45,164 nt of DNA from Alistipes senegalensis. GTDB lineage: Bacteria; Bacillota; Clostridia; Oscillospirales; Ruminococcaceae. The stretch is taken from assembly GCA_023665275.1 (NCBI GenBank), contig JAMPEF010000010.1:1-45164 (forward strand), written 5' to 3'. The translations under genes and the position numbers were made by a program. Positions 33,981 through 41,848 of the stretch are shown here, piece after piece; positions within the stretch are counted from its first letter, which is position 1; each line of letters opens with the position of its first letter. The notes beneath the pieces are model-generated. The model ran no database searches. It was not told the origin of the DNA and saw nothing but the letters and a program-made list of their open reading frames with translations.

Positions 33981-35606
33981 TTAATTATTTTCAGTAAGGG
34001 CTTTACGGCGACGGACTTCTTGTGTCAGGTCATCAAAGTAAGCCTGTGTGTTGATTTTTCCGTAAGCCTCACGGTACTCACTCCATAAGGCGTCGAAATC
34101 ATCCGCCATAACTATTCTTGGAAGATAATTATGTTTAAGCTGGTCTATTTCTTTAGATACTTTACCCGATTCTGAATTTTCTTCCGGAACGTAACTCCAC
34201 ATAGGATACCACGGCGGATTTTCAGAAGCCTCGTTCAGCAATTCAACATATGTCTGTACACCATATGCATCAAAACATCTTTTTACATCATCAGAACGGT
34301 TTTTATAAAACTCGCTTGGTTGACTACTCGGACAGTAGGCGTTTATTCCGTCGTAATTCATGCCGAAATAGTACGGAAAATAATTATACAGGCATATGTG
34401 ATTTTTAGCATATTCAGAATCACGCCACTGTTTAGCCTGCTCCTCGGTATGATAAAAAACACCGTTTTCGTCAACGCTGTAATCGACATCTTTTATTCCC
34501 CAGAAACGTAATGTAAGTATTTCCGGTGTAAGTAAATCATTAAGGAACTGCAATGCACCCTCTATGTCGTCGCAACTTGTTGTTATACCCAGACCGGTTG
34601 AGTCATTGAATGCCGTTATAGAGTGATACTGTCCCTTAATGCTTTCGTCAGCGGTTATTCCGAACGGTATATATGTACATTCCGGTGGCAAGTCTACTAC
34701 AGCCATGTTGAAATTCCAGTTCTGGTCTACTATGCCGAGGACGTTTCCTTTTGAGAGTTTTTCGTAATACTGGTCACTTGTAAGTACAAAACATTCAGGG
34801 TCTATTATGCCCTTTTTGTATTCTTCATTGAGTTTCCTGAACCATTTTTCAGCAGTAGGTGTAAGATTATAGTCTTTAGCCTCCAGTGTTTCAGGGTCGA
34901 CGATACAAGCGCCGTCATTTGGATAGCCATCAAGGAACATAGGCGGATTATCAAGGCTGAAAAAATAGGAATCGTTTGCAAGTATTTCATAGCCGATAAA
35001 TTCCGTTCCGTCCGTATCGGTGGGATTAGCTTCAATGTAATCTTCAATCAGACTGAAATAATCGTCAAGGGTTTTCAGTTCCGGATAGCCTGCCCATTCA
35101 AGTACACGTGTCTGAATCCAGAAAGCCTCGTCATTATGGCTTGTGGACGTATCATGGTCATAACAGCTTGAAAAAAGCGGTATATAATATATATGACCGT
35201 CGTCGGCACGGATTCTGTTCCACTCAGTATCTGAATAAAAATTCTTTATATCAGGATAATCATTCCAGTAATTATCAAGCGGAATTAGTACGCCGGCATT
35301 CATGAACTTACGACAGTTTTCACCGTCCGGTACGACAAAATCAGGGTACTTGTTTGAAACCATCATATCAGCAAAGACAGTATTCATATCTTCCTGTTCC
35401 TTAAGCCATGTTTCCACGCACATAGCGCCGGTTTTTTCGGCTATAAGCTGTTGGATTTCATTATTTTTGCTTATTTCCGTACCTCTTGCACCAAAACAGC
35501 TTGTATAAACTCTTATTTCATTCTCTTCTTCCTTTTCACCGCACGAACAGGCGGAAAAAATCATCAGGGCGGATAATGACATTACAATTATTTTTTTAAA
35601 ATTCAT
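33981..35606 (-). CDS. Extracellular solute-binding lipoprotein, family 1, no permease nearby
   Basis: From ATG 35606 the protein has 541 residues, with a lipoprotein signal whose lipobox FSAC ends at Cys20. The body is a large type 1 solute-binding protein like LipO/YtcQ: an Asp/Glu-rich N-lobe, the VPDGENCRKFMNAGVLIPLDNY-like hinge segment, and a long C-lobe with many Trp and Tyr residues. Such proteins normally deliver oligosaccharides to ABC permeases, but no permease or ATPase is in the operon, which suggests a sensing role with the upstream receptor. It overlaps the sensor gene by 11 bases (ATGAATTTTAA). A GTG three codons upstream is the alternative start. Confidence 0.85.
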   Translation of the reverse strand: MNFKKIIVMSLSALMIFSACSCGEKEEENEIRVYTSCFGARGTEISKNNEIQQLIAEKTGAMCVETWLKEQEDMNTVFADMMVSNKYPDFVVPDGENCRKFMNAGVLIPLDNYWNDYPDIKNFYSDTEWNRIRADDGHIYYIPLFSSCYDHDTSTSHNDEAFWIQTRVLEWAGYPELKTLDDYFSLIEDYIEANPTDTDGTEFIGYEILANDSYFFSLDNPPMFLDGYPNDGACIVDPETLEAKDYNLTPTAEKWFRKLNEEYKKGIIDPECFVLTSDQYYEKLSKGNVLGIVDQNWNFNMAVVDLPPECTYIPFGITADESIKGQYHSITAFNDSTGLGITTSCDDIEGALQFLNDLLTPEILTLRFWGIKDVDYSVDENGVFYHTEEQAKQWRDSEYAKNHICLYNYFPYYFGMNYDGINAYCPSSQPSEFYKNRSDDVKRCFDAYGVQTYVELLNEASENPPWYPMWSYVPEENSESGKVSKEIDQLKHNYLPRIVMADDFDALWSEYREAYGKINTQAYFDDLTQEVRRRKALTENN

Positions 35607-37158
35607 TTGTATCACTCTTTTCCGGTTTTATAGTTATGCATAAGGTAAAATTATTTTTTGATTTTATTTTTACTGATATTCTGTCGCCTAAGCAGTGTAT
35701 AAGACGCATATAAGGATTATAAGGGTTATTATAGCTGAATGAATACGCATTTGTGATGTTGTTTTCCTCAAATATGGCATTAAGTCTGAGTACTTTAAAC
35801 TGTTCCTGAACGTCGCTCCGGAATGTAATGTCAACATTGTTTTTGTTTCGTGAAACGATTACGGAAAGATTTTCATTTTTAAGGTCTTCCGCAATCATGA
35901 AAAGCGAATACGGAGGTATTTTAATATCAAGTATTCCGGAAACAATGACGTCCGGCGTTATCTGACGGATATTGTTTATTTCATACGAAAGAGGTATATT
36001 ATCGGAATACCTCCGGAATACATTGTGGTATTTCTGTGATACGGCAAGTTCAGCATCAAGATGCATTGCAGTAGTAAGAAGTTCCCTGTACCGTGAACTG
36101 CTTTCCTGAATTTCTTCATTTTTACGTCTGTTATGGGTAGTATTTTCCGCAAGTCTTTCAGAGGCTTTTATACACATATCAAGGATTTCACCTATTTCGT
36201 CCTTGCCGTTGCTGTATATATTCATACTGTTTTCATTTAAAATTACTTCTGCTGAACGACGTATACGTTTTTTGATATTTGAGTTGAAAACACCCATTAT
36301 GGAAATCATAGCAACGGTAAGCAGAATAAATATCATTATAAATAAAATATTATCCATAATAAAATTTTTCAGAGATTTTCTGTTTTCATATGCATAGTAT
36401 TCTATATCGGAAGTATAGTAATTCTTTATATAGCATTCAAAATCCTGATTTATATTAGTTTCTTCAATGTCAATATTGGGAATGTTGCTGTATATAAGCG
36501 AACCGCCGTTTATTATGTAAAGTTTGCCGTCAAAATCAAGATTATCACAGTAATCAGTAACAAGTTTCATATTGAGGTCAAGTTTAAGACAACTTTCACC
36601 GGTTGTGAGGTTCTGGAAATCAAGGCGACGTATTATTGAAACTACATCTGTTTCATCGTCAATGTATAATATCATAGGTTTGTTTAGTTTTTTATATTCA
36701 TGATACCAGTCAGTTTCAAGTACAGTTTCAAAAGAGTTTATATTGCCTCCTTTAAGAATAGTAGGGTTTTCAGTATATACGCAATAGTGATTTATAATAT
36801 TAGTATCAGCTATTGCCATAGGGTTGTTATGCTGTAAGCTATAAAAAGCGTCATAGTATTCACCGGAGGAACTGTATTCAGTGTTAAGAAATTCATACAT
36901 ATGTTCATTGATGTATATGCTTTTTGCTATATTTACTCCGCTATCTATGGTCATTTCCATAAGCTGTTCTGAGGCGGTGACGATTTTTTTCTGCATATCG
37001 GAGTGTTTCTGTTGCTGTGAGACGTAAATTCCCCTTATCATAGCTGAAATAACAACAACTGATGATAATATTGAAATTATATTGATAACAGCCGATTTTG
37101 TATTAAGTTTAATATCTGAAACTACAGAAGTTTTCAGATGATGTTTTATTTTTTTCAA
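35596..37158 (-). CDS. Degenerate YesM-type sensor (dCache-HAMP-pseudokinase)
   Basis: This 520-residue protein has a first membrane segment (about 23-43), an extracellular Cache-like sensor (about 50-265), a second segment (about 272-294), a HAMP linker and a C-terminal region aligning with YesM/LytS-type histidine kinases. The phospho-acceptor motif (NPHFLYN in the family) is missing; the stretch reads ELLTTAMHLDAELAVSQ. The ATPase N-box (usually VENAIKHG) reads IAEDLKNENLS, and no DNGxG loop is seen, yet IPPYSLF before it and the terminal strands remain. It should therefore not be an active kinase. The start is TTG at 37158, supported by GGAGG eight bases upstream; the next Met would remove the first membrane segment. 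Position: between a diguanylate cyclase and a binding lipoprotein. Confidence 0.78.
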   Translation of the reverse strand: MKKIKHHLKTSVVSDIKLNTKSAVINIISILSSVVVISAMIRGIYVSQQQKHSDMQKKIVTASEQLMEMTIDSGVNIAKSIYINEHMYEFLNTEYSSSGEYYDAFYSLQHNNPMAIADTNIINHYCVYTENPTILKGGNINSFETVLETDWYHEYKKLNKPMILYIDDETDVVSIIRRLDFQNLTTGESCLKLDLNMKLVTDYCDNLDFDGKLYIINGGSLIYSNIPNIDIEETNINQDFECYIKNYYTSDIEYYAYENRKSLKNFIMDNILFIMIFILLTVAMISIMGVFNSNIKKRIRRSAEVILNENSMNIYSNGKDEIGEILDMCIKASERLAENTTHNRRKNEEIQESSSRYRELLTTAMHLDAELAVSQKYHNVFRRYSDNIPLSYEINNIRQITPDVIVSGILDIKIPPYSLFMIAEDLKNENLSVIVSRNKNNVDITFRSDVQEQFKVLRLNAIFEENNITNAYSFSYNNPYNPYMRLIHCLGDRISVKIKSKNNFTLCITIKPEKSDTNEF

Positions 37159-37172
37159 ATATATTACCTCCG

Positions 37173-38456
37173 TCAGCGTTCAGGCATATTCAGGAGCTTT
37201 TTAAGTTCAGTTTTCTTTGTGTACATATTTTCTTCTGCCTCTGTAAGAAGTTCATCATATGAATATTCTTCCTTTGCATAGGCATAGCCGAATGACAATG
37301 CACATTTTACGGGGTCTTCGCTCCGGTTTAGTATATACGGTGAATCATGGTTCAGCTTTTCAATAAGTTCATCAATTTCACGGAAAGTACATTCAGTCAT
37401 TACCATAAGAAATTCATCACCGCCCATTCTGAAACAATAGTCTTTCTGTCCGGTGAACTGCTTTATATACTCCGCTGCACGTTTTATAACCATGTCACCC
37501 TTTTCATGACCCATGGTATCATTCATAATTTTAAGGTTATTGACGTCAAAATAGATAACGCATATTGAAGAACATTTCCGGAAAACAGGCGTCATATTCT
37601 GATAGCATCTTTTGTTTAGAACTTGTGTCATACCGTCGTGGTTGGCATCGTATACGGCTTTTGAGAGATTTTCCACGTTGCTGTTTATATTCAGAAGCAT
37701 TTTTTTAAGTTCACTGCCAAGCTGACCTATTTCGTCGTCACGACCTTCAGCGAATATATTCGGATTATCTGTTATTTCCTTGTGGTTTTCACCGGTAAAA
37801 CTTCTTGTTGTTTCAATGAATACGTTAATAGGACTGAAAAGCTGTTTTTTCATGTAAAGATTGAAGAAAATAACAAAACCTATGCTCACAATCAGAATTA
37901 CAAGGTATGCAACGGCAATATATAATATGTATCTTGCATTGAAAGGCTTTCTGACAGTAACAATTATATAGCCGGCGCTTTTGTCCTCAACAGTCCGGAG
38001 GGGCTGGAATACGTTCAGGACTTTGTTATAATATACAGACCAGGAGTTCCGGCAGCCTATAAGGTCAGTTTTCACTGAGCTTATATAATCATTGTATTCA
38101 AGACGGCTGCCGAGTTCTTTTCCAGAAGTATCATAGATGTAGTTTCCGGCGGAATTACTGAAATTTATAAGCGATATGCTTATGATGGCACTGCTGTTTT
38201 TTTTCTGATACTCAATAAGTTTTTCCTGTACGGATTTATAATAATTGTTTGCTGTCCGTGTAGTTAGGAAATCCTTTGCATCATCGGCATTTATCACGGC
38301 TTCGGCGAACGCTACAGCAGAAGCAGCCATACCACGCTGATATTTCCGGCTTATAAAGTTTATACATAAAACAGAAAAAACAAAGTTCAATATTATAAAA
38401 AGAATTGCTATTATCATTATTGAATTGGTAATTTTTTTCTGAATAGATTTAGACAT
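37173..38456 (-). CDS. Membrane diguanylate cyclase with HAMP and GGDEF domains
   Basis: The 427-residue protein makes cyclic di-GMP from two GTP at the inner face of the membrane. It has a membrane segment at about 12-32, an extracellular sensor (about 35-170), a second segment (about 173-195), HAMP (about 195-250) and a GGDEF domain (about 265-420). The active-site motif GGDEF is intact at 345-349 in FRMGGDEFLMV, with the metal/substrate site YFDVNNLKIMND preceding. The inhibitory site RxxD, normally five residues before, reads GQKD, so product inhibition is probably lost. GGAG precedes the ATG. It is the first gene of the operon that also encodes the degenerate sensor and the binding lipoprotein. 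Confidence 0.93.
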   Translation of the reverse strand: MSKSIQKKITNSIMIIAILFIILNFVFSVLCINFISRKYQRGMAASAVAFAEAVINADDAKDFLTTRTANNYYKSVQEKLIEYQKKNSSAIISISLINFSNSAGNYIYDTSGKELGSRLEYNDYISSVKTDLIGCRNSWSVYYNKVLNVFQPLRTVEDKSAGYIIVTVRKPFNARYILYIAVAYLVILIVSIGFVIFFNLYMKKQLFSPINVFIETTRSFTGENHKEITDNPNIFAEGRDDEIGQLGSELKKMLLNINSNVENLSKAVYDANHDGMTQVLNKRCYQNMTPVFRKCSSICVIYFDVNNLKIMNDTMGHEKGDMVIKRAAEYIKQFTGQKDYCFRMGGDEFLMVMTECTFREIDELIEKLNHDSPYILNRSEDPVKCALSFGYAYAKEEYSYDELLTEAEENMYTKKTELKKLLNMPER

Positions 38457-38495
38457 TTTGTATAACTCCGTTCCTGTATTGTTTTGTACAATTTC

Positions 38496-38524
38496 ATTTT
38501 ACCGTAAATTATGGATTTTGTCAA
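38496..38524 (-). promoter_or_regulatory. Promoter of the GGDEF/sensor/lipoprotein operon
   Basis: On the minus strand perfect TTGACA (38524-38519), 17-base spacer, TAAAAT (38501-38496). No TGn extension. Confidence 0.83.
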
Positions 38525-38643
38525 TGAAACGGGAAAAATACTATATGTTTAAATTGTAAATTTTTTGTTTCAGAAGTCACAAATTATTATATATAATTAT
38601 TCAACTGAAAAACTGGCATTTAAAAATAAACTGAAACTGGTAC

Positions 38644-38671
38644 TTGAAAACTTATCCGGTTATGATATAAT
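38644..38671 (+). promoter_or_regulatory. Upstream promoter-like site before the GH25 gene
   Basis: TTGAAA (38644-38649), 16-base spacer ending TATGA, perfect TATAAT (38666-38671). It would add about 100 bases of leader relative to the proximal promoter. Confidence 0.6.
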
Positions 38672-38741
38672 ATATTCATAAAGTAGCTACTTGTTAAAAA
38701 ATATACCTGTTAAATAACGGTTTAATTTTTTCAAAAAACTA

Positions 38742-38770
38742 TTGACTATTTTTCAGAAATAGGGTATTAT
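38742..38770 (+). promoter_or_regulatory. Proximal promoter of the GH25 gene
   Basis: TTGACT (38742-38747), 17-base spacer, TATTAT (38765-38770); the ATG is at 38834. Confidence 0.75.
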
Positions 38771-38833
38771 ATAAGTGTATGTTAAATTCAAATAAACGGA
38801 AGCACTCCGGAACGAGAGGACTAATATTCAATA

Positions 38834-39550
38834 ATGCCTGAATCAAGAAAAATAATCATGGCTCTTTTAGGGGCATTTATGACGGGAGCAACAATAACAG
38901 CCAGCTGTTATTTCTCGTCGGTGGAACTTAACCGCTCAAAATATCAGGTATGGGGAGTAGATGTTTCAAATTATCAGGGTCTTATTGACTGGCATAAGCT
39001 GGAAGAACAGGACGTTTCTTTTGCATTTATTAAGGCTACTGAGGGAAGCGGGCATATTGACGAATCTGCACGGCGTAATCTTGAAAAAGTCGCCGAAACA
39101 AGTATAAAGAAGTCTGCATATCACTTTTTCAGTTTTGACAGTTCCGGCGAAACTCAGGCGGAAAATTATATTTCAGTGGTTGGCAAGGACGAAATAGATA
39201 TACCACCGGTTGTTGACATTGAATATTATGCCGATAAGAAATCCAACAAACCCGATAAGGACGAAGCAGAAAAAATACTCCGTCCGCTCCTTGAAAATCT
39301 TGAAGAGTACTACGGAGTGAAACCAATTATTTATACGACTTTTCCGGTATATCTTCGGTACGTGAGGGAAAATTTCAGCAATTATCCGCTATGGATTAGA
39401 AATGTCAATTTTGAGCCCGACCTTATGGATTGGAAGTTCTGGCAGTATTGCGACAAGGGTGAACTTTACGGCTATGTCGGAGAGGAAAAATATATTGACC
39501 TTAATGTATACAATGGTACTGTTGAACAGTTTTTAGCGGAATTTCCATGA
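38834..39550 (+). CDS. GH25 lysozyme (muramidase), possibly lipid-anchored
   Basis: A 238-residue cell-wall hydrolase. After a hydrophobic N-terminus (about 7-24, ending TITASC, which fits a lenient lipobox with Cys25), the GH25 domain shows VWGVDVSNYQGLIDW with a catalytic-cleft Asp, FAFIKATEG, AYHFFSF, the PPVVDIEYY strand with the catalytic Asp/Glu, and WIRNV plus FWQYCDKG toward the end. It cleaves the beta-1,4 bond between N-acetylmuramic acid and N-acetylglucosamine, outside the membrane. AGAGGA precedes the ATG. A second unknown gene follows after 29 bases. O-acetylation by the MBOAT pair elsewhere in the window could affect its substrate, but this is speculative. Confidence 0.92.
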   Translation: MPESRKIIMALLGAFMTGATITASCYFSSVELNRSKYQVWGVDVSNYQGLIDWHKLEEQDVSFAFIKATEGSGHIDESARRNLEKVAETSIKKSAYHFFSFDSSGETQAENYISVVGKDEIDIPPVVDIEYYADKKSNKPDKDEAEKILRPLLENLEEYYGVKPIIYTTFPVYLRYVRENFSNYPLWIRNVNFEPDLMDWKFWQYCDKGELYGYVGEEKYIDLNVYNGTVEQFLAEFP

Positions 39551-39579
39551 AATAAAATTTTTTAAAGGAGGGTTTGCCT

Positions 39580-40065
39580 ATGGAAAAAAATAATGTGCGT
39601 TATCAACTTGATTTTATTCTTATTCCCTTATTTGCAGATAATCAGGGAGTTGATTTTGCAAATTCAATTCTTGAAAGTCGTGGAAGTATACTTTGTAATA
39701 TCTTTAATTCATTTTACGATGAAGCGGGAAATAATACATTCTTTAAGGACAATCCGAAACATTTCACTGAAGACCAGTTTATTATTACTGAAAAAGACTT
39801 TGATGATGAAATGAAGATAATACATATATCATTGCCCGACGAACATGAAGGGTCAGAAGTATATTGTAAGGCGTATATTTTTGCATGTTATATGAAAGAT
39901 AATAAAATGGATTCTTGTTCAATGTTTACAGTTGAAAAAAGTATGGTTGATGCTACTTTTATCTGTAAGATGACTAATGGTCAACATATGAATTTCGGTT
40001 TTGGTACCGATTCGGTAGACGGGGATATTCAGCGTATCAGGAATTTAGTTGATAATAATAATTAA
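39580..40065 (+). CDS. Unknown soluble protein
   Basis: This protein of 161 residues has no signal peptide and no family I recognise. It has an acidic centre, two Cys-containing strands (VYCKAYIFACYM and FICKM) and a C-terminal segment MNFGFGTDSVDGDIQRIRNLV. The layout resembles small stand-alone alpha/beta proteins found among accessory genes. GGAGGG precedes ATG 39580; TTG 39574 lies too close to that site. Confidence 0.72.
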   Translation: MEKNNVRYQLDFILIPLFADNQGVDFANSILESRGSILCNIFNSFYDEAGNNTFFKDNPKHFTEDQFIITEKDFDDEMKIIHISLPDEHEGSEVYCKAYIFACYMKDNKMDSCSMFTVEKSMVDATFICKMTNGQHMNFGFGTDSVDGDIQRIRNLVDNNN

Positions 40066-40115
40066 ATATTTTATTATTTTGTCTTAATGAAATTTAACAT
40101 ACAAGGAAGTTATTT

Positions 40116-40640
40116 ATGAAATCAGATAATAAAAGAATACGTTTACTTACACTTATGGGAATGTTTACAGCACTCACTACAGTGGCAACTATAGTCATAC
40201 AGATAGCCGTGCCGGTAACAAAGGGATATATAAATCTTGGTGATACTGTTGTTAATATTTCTGCATGGATTTTAGGCGGAATGTATGGCGGTGCAGTTGC
40301 CGGAATAGGTTCAGCTCTTGCGGATATAATAACCGGTTATTTTGCATATGCACCGGCAACGCTTATTATAAAGTTCCTTATGGCGTTTGTCTGTTGTAAG
40401 GTTTACAACGTATGCAGAAAGAAGTTAAATTCTTTAGCATCAAGGATAGTTTCCGTAATTATATCAGAACTGATAATGATTTCCGGATATGCTTTGTTTG
40501 CCGGAATTTTATACGGTTCAGCGGAGACCGCATTATTAAGCATTCCGGAAAATGCCATACAAGGAATCATGGGGGCTACTTTTTCCGTAATTCTCTTTGA
40601 GTGCATAATAAAACGTGTTCCGGCTCTGAAACAACGTTGA
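40116..40640 (+). CDS. ECF transporter S component (substrate-binding membrane protein)
   Basis: A 174-residue membrane protein with five or six helices, of the energy-coupling-factor S-component type. The segment KGYINLGDTVVNISAWILGGMYGGAVAGIGSALADI, with YINLGD and the later Gly/Ala-rich helix, is typical of the DUF1393/ECF-trnsprt family for vitamins or related small molecules. The substrate cannot be told. It lacks its own EcfA/EcfT, so it must use a shared energising module elsewhere. AAGGAAG precedes the ATG. A glucokinase gene follows at 57 bases. Confidence 0.88.
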   Translation: MKSDNKRIRLLTLMGMFTALTTVATIVIQIAVPVTKGYINLGDTVVNISAWILGGMYGGAVAGIGSALADIITGYFAYAPATLIIKFLMAFVCCKVYNVCRKKLNSLASRIVSVIISELIMISGYALFAGILYGSAETALLSIPENAIQGIMGATFSVILFECIIKRVPALKQR

Positions 40641-40696
40641 AATTAAGTCCGAAGATTTTCAGGACTGAAAAATAAATAAAAGGAGTGTATTTTATT

Positions 40697-41653
40697 ATGA
40701 AATACTACATCGGAATTGACCTCGGCGGTACTAATATAGTCGCCGGCGTCGTTGATGAGGAATACAACATCATCGCCAAAGCAAGCACAAAAACAAACTG
40801 TCCACGTTCCGCAAAGGAAATAGCCGACGATATGGCTAAAATGGCTCTTCAGGCTGTAAAGAATGCCAATCTGACCATTGACCAGATAGAATGGGTCGGA
40901 ATCGGTACACCAGGTATCGCAAACAGCGCAACAGGCATTATTGAATATGCCAATAATCTCGGTTTCAAGGACGTTCCAATGGTCAAGTACATTCAGGAAA
41001 CTATAGATAAGCCTGTTTTCATTGAAAACGACGCAAATGCTGCCGCTTACGGTGAGTACGTTGCAGGAGCTGCAAAGGGTGCAAGAAATGCTGTATGTAT
41101 TACTCTCGGAACGGGTGTCGGAGCAGGTGTTGTTATCGACGGAAAAATTTACTCCGGTTCAAACTTTGCCGGTGCTGAAATCGGACATACTGTAGTACAG
41201 GTTGATGGTGCACCATGTTCATGCGGTAGAAAGGGCTGTTTTGAGGCTTATTCTTCTGCAACAGGTCTTATCAGAATGACTAAAGAAGCTATGGGTGAAT
41301 GTCCCGACAGTATCATGAATAAAATGGCAGAAGAAAAAGGCAAGGTTACTGCACGTACATCTTTCGACGCTATGCGTGCCGGAGACAATCCGGCTAAAGT
41401 CGTTGTTGACAAATACATAAAGTATCTTGCCGCCGGAATAACCAATACTATAAATATTTTCCAGCCTGATATACTCTGCATAGGCGGTGGCGTATGCAAT
41501 GAAGGCGACCCGCTTTTACTTCCTGTAAAGGCTCTTGTAAAGAACGAAGTTTATACCCGTAACTCCGAAAAGAACACCGAAATAGTAATAGCTAAACTCG
41601 GAAACGATGCAGGTATTATCGGTGCGGCATTCCTCGGACGTGCAAACGCTTAA
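40697..41653 (+). CDS. glcK: ROK-family glucokinase
   Basis: The protein is 318 residues long and phosphorylates glucose with ATP in the cytosol. Motifs: phosphate-binding YIGIDLGGTNIVAGVV at the N-terminus, sugar-binding ENDANAAAYGEY, TLGTGVGAGVVIDGKI, the EIGHTVV block with a zinc-ligand His, and the ROK zinc signature CSCGRKGCFEAYSSATGL. GAGG-type site AGGAG precedes the ATG; GTG 40685 directly follows that site and is rejected. Codon choice is richer in G+C than in the AT-rich accessory genes. Terminator at 41669. Confidence 0.94.
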   Translation: MKYYIGIDLGGTNIVAGVVDEEYNIIAKASTKTNCPRSAKEIADDMAKMALQAVKNANLTIDQIEWVGIGTPGIANSATGIIEYANNLGFKDVPMVKYIQETIDKPVFIENDANAAAYGEYVAGAAKGARNAVCITLGTGVGAGVVIDGKIYSGSNFAGAEIGHTVVQVDGAPCSCGRKGCFEAYSSATGLIRMTKEAMGECPDSIMNKMAEEKGKVTARTSFDAMRAGDNPAKVVVDKYIKYLAAGITNTINIFQPDILCIGGGVCNEGDPLLLPVKALVKNEVYTRNSEKNTEIVIAKLGNDAGIIGAAFLGRANA

Positions 41654-41668
41654 TTAAATAATTTTTCG

Positions 41669-41704
41669 GACTGTATGTATTACTATACATACAGTCTTTT
41701 TTTT
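41669..41704 (+). terminator. Terminator after glcK
   Basis: GACTGTATGTAT (41669-41680) pairs perfectly with ATACATACAGTC (41685-41696) around TACT, followed by eight Ts. Confidence 0.92.
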
Positions 41705-41776
41705 ACGTTTCGCCTGTGATTTTTCGGCGATATGTACAGTTTTTGCTATGAAATTTTGTGCATATAGCTGATTTTT

Positions 41777-41792
41777 TGTTCCACGTGGAACA
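41777..41792. promoter_or_regulatory. parS-like centromere site (ParB/Spo0J binding)
   Basis: TGTTCCACGTGGAACA is a perfect 16-base palindrome. It differs from the chromosomal parS consensus TGTTTCACGTGAAACA only at the symmetric fifth and twelfth positions, and the Bacillus consensus allows variation at the fifth. It lies in non-coding DNA between the glcK terminator and the sigma factor gene. Such sites cluster near the replication origin and are loaded by ParB to recruit SMC. Confidence 0.8.
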
Positions 41793-41810
41793 TTTTCGCA
41801 TTTTTCCGAC
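41787..41810 (+). promoter_or_regulatory. Possible ECF-type promoter of the sigma/propeller operon
   Basis: GGAAC (41787-41791), then about 15 bases, then CGAC (41807-41810), recalling the GGAAC/CGTC pattern of ECF-controlled promoters, which are often autoregulated. The -35 half overlaps the right arm of the parS palindrome. No housekeeping promoter is obvious in front of this operon. Confidence 0.35.
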
Positions 41811-41820
41811 ACTTAATAAA

Positions 41821-41832
41821 TGAAACGTTTCA
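41821..41832. promoter_or_regulatory. Palindrome in front of the sigma factor
   Basis: TGAAACGTTTCA, a perfect 12-base palindrome, lies just upstream of the ribosome binding site. It resembles a LacI/CcpA-type operator but is two bases shorter than a cre site; function unproven. Confidence 0.35.
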
Positions 41833-41848
41833 AAAAGAGGTGATACAT

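Larger units (their letters stand above)
38457..38833. other. 377-base gap between divergent diguanylate cyclase and lysozyme genes
   Basis: AT-rich non-coding region. It holds the leftward promoter at 38496-38524 and two rightward promoter-like sites (38644-38671 and 38742-38770). Between 38525 and 38640 I see only low-complexity AT sequence and no convincing hairpin, operator or small reading frame. Confidence 0.7.

Noticed and set aside
40066-40115. Riboswitch before the ECF S component
   Set aside because: The 50-base gap is too short and shows no conserved stem or sequence of a vitamin riboswitch.
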